Shown: positions 5,253-7,188 of the stretch, in pieces
Layout of the letters: the number at the start of each line of letters is the position of its first letter
Numbering within the stretch: position 1 is the first letter of the stretch
NCBI GenBank assembly: GCA_031293105.1
Contig: JAUMSA010000275.1
Location: forward strand, 1 to 7,188
From: Butyricicoccus sp.
GTDB lineage: Bacteria; Bacillota; Clostridia; Oscillospirales; Butyricicoccaceae
Length of the DNA stretch: 7,188 nucleotides
Reading direction: 5' to 3'
Notes under the pieces: model-generated
Database searches by the model: none
What the model was told of the DNA's origin: nothing
The model's input: the letters and a program-made list of their open reading frames with translations, nothing else
Translations under genes and position numbers: made by a program

Positions 5253-7106
5253 ATGGGCAAGATTATTGGTATCGATTTAGGTACGACAAATAGCTGTGTC
5301 GCCGTTATGGAAGGCGGCGAAGCGGTCGTTATCGCCAACGCAGAAGGCGCTCGGACCACCCCGTCCGTTGTCGCATTCTCCAAGACCGGCGAGCGTATGG
5401 TTGGCCAGGTGGCAAAGCGCCAGGCCGTTACCAACGCAGACCGCACCATCATTTCCATCAAGCGTAAAATGGGTTCCGATTACCGCGTATCCATCGACGG
5501 CAAGCAGTATTCCCCGCAGGAAGTTTCCGCGATGATCCTGCAAAAGCTCAAGGCTGACGCGGAAGCTTATATCGGTTCCCCGGTGACCCAGGCGGTCATC
5601 AACGTACCGGCATACTTCACCGACTCCCAGCGTCAGGCGACCAAGGACGCCGGCAAGATCGCAGGCCTGGATGTTCTGCGTATCATCAACGAGCCGACCG
5701 CAGCAGCTCTGGCGTATGGTGTAGATAAGGAAACCGAGCAGAAGGTCATGGTCTACGACCTCGGCGGCGGTACATTCGATGTATCCATCCTGGACATCGG
5801 CGACGGCGTTCTGGAAGTTCTGGCAACTGCCGGTAACAACCACCTGGGTGGCGACGACTTCGACCAGCGCATCATGGACTGGATGGTGCAGGAGTTCAAG
5901 AAGTCGGACGGCATCGACCTGTCCACCGACAAGATGGCCATGCAGCGCCTAAAGGAAGCAGCCGAAAAGGCCAAGATCGAACTGTCCGGTATGACCTCCA
6001 CTTCGATCAACCAGCCGTATATCACCGCAGATGCAACTGGCCCGAAGCACCTGGAACTGACCCTGTCGCGTGCCAAGTTCAATGAACTGACCGCCGACCT
6101 GGTTGAAGCAACCATGGGCCCGGTTCGTCAGGCTATGAGCGACGCCGGTTTGCAGCCGGGCGACCTGTCCAAGGTCCTGCTGGTTGGCGGCTCTTCCCGT
6201 ATCCCGGCCGTTCAGGACGCGGTTAAGAACATCACCGGCAAGGACGGCTTCAAGGGCATCAACCCGGACGAATGTGTTGCCATCGGCGCAGCCATCCAGG
6301 GCGGCGTCCTGGGCGGCGAAGTCAAGGACGTTCTGCTGCTCGACGTCACCCCGCTGTCTCTGGGCATCGAAACCTTGGGCGGCGTATGCACCAAGCTGAT
6401 CGAACGCAACACCACCATCCCGACCAAGAAGAGCCAGGTCTTCTCGACCGCGGCCGACAATCAGCCGTCGGTTGAAATCCATGTCCTGCAGGGCGAACGT
6501 GAAATGGCTGCCGGCAACAAGACCCTTGGCCGCTTCACCCTCGACGGCATTGCTCCGGCTCCGCGCGGCGTACCGCAGATCGAAGTTACCTTCGATATCG
6601 ACGCCAACGGCATCGTAAACGTATCGGCGAAGGACCTGGGCACCGGTAAGGAACAGAAGATCACCATTACGGCTTCTACCAACCTTTCGCAGGATGAAAT
6701 CGACAAGGCCATGCGTGAAGCAGAACAGTTTGCTGCCGAAGATAAGAAGCGCAAGGAAGAAGTCGATGTCCGCAACAGCGCCGAGCAGCTGGTCTTCCAG
6801 TCGGAAAAGGCTCTGACCGACTTGGGCGACAAGGTATCGGCCGACGAAAAGAGCGCCATCGAGGCTGAGATCAACAAGGTTAAGGAAGCGCTCAAGGGCA
6901 CGGATACCGAAATGATTAAGATGGCATCCGATTCCCTGTCCAAGAAGTTTGGCGAGATCGCACAGAAGGTCTATGCTCAGCAGGCACCGCAGGGTGACCC
7001 GAACATGGGCGGCCAGGGCTTCCAGGGCGGCGCACAGCAGTCCGGCCCGCAGGGCGACTTTGTAGACGCCGACTTCACCGAAGTCAAGGACGACGACAAG
7101 AAATAA
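5253..7106 (+). CDS. dnaK: Hsp70 chaperone DnaK
   Basis: DnaK binds exposed hydrophobic segments of client proteins in cycles of ATP hydrolysis assisted by DnaJ and GrpE. The 617 residues comprise a nucleotide-binding domain (1 to about 358) with GIDLGTTNSCVAV (6-18), Lys70 in SIKRKMG, NEPTAAALAYG (146-156), DLGGGTFD (169-176) and LLVGGSSRIPAVQ (309-321). Next come the hydrophobic interdomain linker VLLLDVTP (360-367), the substrate-binding beta domain (368 to about 478) and the helical lid (about 480-578). A Gly/Gln-rich flexible tail (578-602) leads to the acidic end DADFTEVKDDDKK. The roughly 24-residue segment after Lys70 seen in proteobacterial DnaK is absent, a known Gram-positive trait. 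The ATG at 5253 has AAGGAG 10 bases upstream. Expression should follow the CIRCE promoter ahead of hrcA; I see no convincing second promoter in the 38-base gap after grpE. Confidence 0.98.
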   Translation: MGKIIGIDLGTTNSCVAVMEGGEAVVIANAEGARTTPSVVAFSKTGERMVGQVAKRQAVTNADRTIISIKRKMGSDYRVSIDGKQYSPQEVSAMILQKLKADAEAYIGSPVTQAVINVPAYFTDSQRQATKDAGKIAGLDVLRIINEPTAAALAYGVDKETEQKVMVYDLGGGTFDVSILDIGDGVLEVLATAGNNHLGGDDFDQRIMDWMVQEFKKSDGIDLSTDKMAMQRLKEAAEKAKIELSGMTSTSINQPYITADATGPKHLELTLSRAKFNELTADLVEATMGPVRQAMSDAGLQPGDLSKVLLVGGSSRIPAVQDAVKNITGKDGFKGINPDECVAIGAAIQGGVLGGEVKDVLLLDVTPLSLGIETLGGVCTKLIERNTTIPTKKSQVFSTAADNQPSVEIHVLQGEREMAAGNKTLGRFTLDGIAPAPRGVPQIEVTFDIDANGIVNVSAKDLGTGKEQKITITASTNLSQDEIDKAMREAEQFAAEDKKRKEEVDVRNSAEQLVFQSEKALTDLGDKVSADEKSAIEAEINKVKEALKGTDTEMIKMASDSLSKKFGEIAQKVYAQQAPQGDPNMGGQGFQGGAQQSGPQGDFVDADFTEVKDDDKK

Positions 7107-7118
7107 GGAATTGCAGCA

Positions 7119-7171
7119 AGACCGGGCAGGAAGCGCCAAACGCGTTTCTTCCTGCTTCCGGTCTGGCTTTT
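7119..7171 (+). terminator. Long hairpin after dnaK, possible partial terminator
   Basis: AGACCGG (7119-7125) pairs with CCGGTCT (7158-7164), and GCAGGAAG (7126-7133) pairs with CTTCCTGC (7148-7155). This gives 15 bp with a 2-base TT bulge and a 14-base loop that itself contains AAACGCGTTT. Only four T (7168-7171) follow, after GGC. The strong stem but short T run suggests attenuation between dnaK and whatever follows, or an mRNA-stabilising 3' structure, rather than a clean stop. Confidence 0.6.
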
Positions 7172-7188
7172 GAAGGCGCGCCGCCCGG

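Noticed and set aside
5949..7139. 396-codon minus-strand open frame opposite dnaK
   Set aside because: It is a mirror of the strongly biased dnaK codons in GC-rich DNA. It has no recognisable motif, and dnaK on the plus strand is unambiguous.
1..7188. Search for CRISPR arrays, insertion sequences, attachment sites, tRNA or rRNA
   Set aside because: No direct-repeat array, transposase-like protein, terminal inverted repeats or tRNA-like cloverleaf was seen by reading the sequence. Every long stretch is accounted for by housekeeping genes and their control sites.

Overview
The window is a GC-rich stretch of a bacterial chromosome, and its gene content points to a Gram-positive Firmicute, probably a clostridial or Oscillospirales-like gut anaerobe. 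The evidence is a CIRCE-controlled hrcA-grpE-dnaK operon, a DnaK lacking the roughly 24-residue nucleotide-domain segment found in proteobacterial DnaK, strong AGGAGG-type ribosome binding sites, and a TPP-riboswitch-controlled thiazole salvage operon carrying ThiW. The taxonomic call is inference; no rRNA or other marker gene is present.

Bases 1-2421 hold a minus-strand thiamin salvage unit. Reading leftward it has a promoter (about 2393-2421), a TPP aptamer (about 2299-2390), an intrinsic terminator (2211-2242), then thiD, thiW and thiM. The genes are tightly packed: a 1-base gap between thiD and thiW, and a 4-base overlap between thiW and thiM. ThiW should import the thiazole moiety, ThiM phosphorylates it and ThiD phosphorylates the pyrimidine moiety. 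ThiE, which joins the two products, is not in the window. At the far left edge, a plus-strand terminator (29-59) closes an unseen convergent gene.

Bases 2515-3487 hold a plus-strand two-gene unit, divergent from the thi operon: a small single-domain cupin (2575-2922) and a Nudix hydrolase (2919-3389), joined by an ATGA overlap. One strong terminator follows, and probably a second.

Bases 3488-7188 hold the heat-shock operon: a sigma-A-type promoter, a CIRCE operator with both 9-base arms matching consensus, hrcA, grpE and dnaK. After dnaK there is a long hairpin with only a short T run, which may be a partial terminator before an unseen downstream gene (often dnaJ in this order). HrcA represses its own operon through CIRCE. 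GrpE and DnaK form the chaperone machine, and GroE is known in this family to help HrcA fold.

This is largely ordinary housekeeping sequence. I found no mobile element, CRISPR array, tRNA, rRNA or clearly novel system. The points most worth a second look are the layout of the riboswitch expression platform, the uncharacterised coupled cupin-Nudix pair, and the post-dnaK hairpin.
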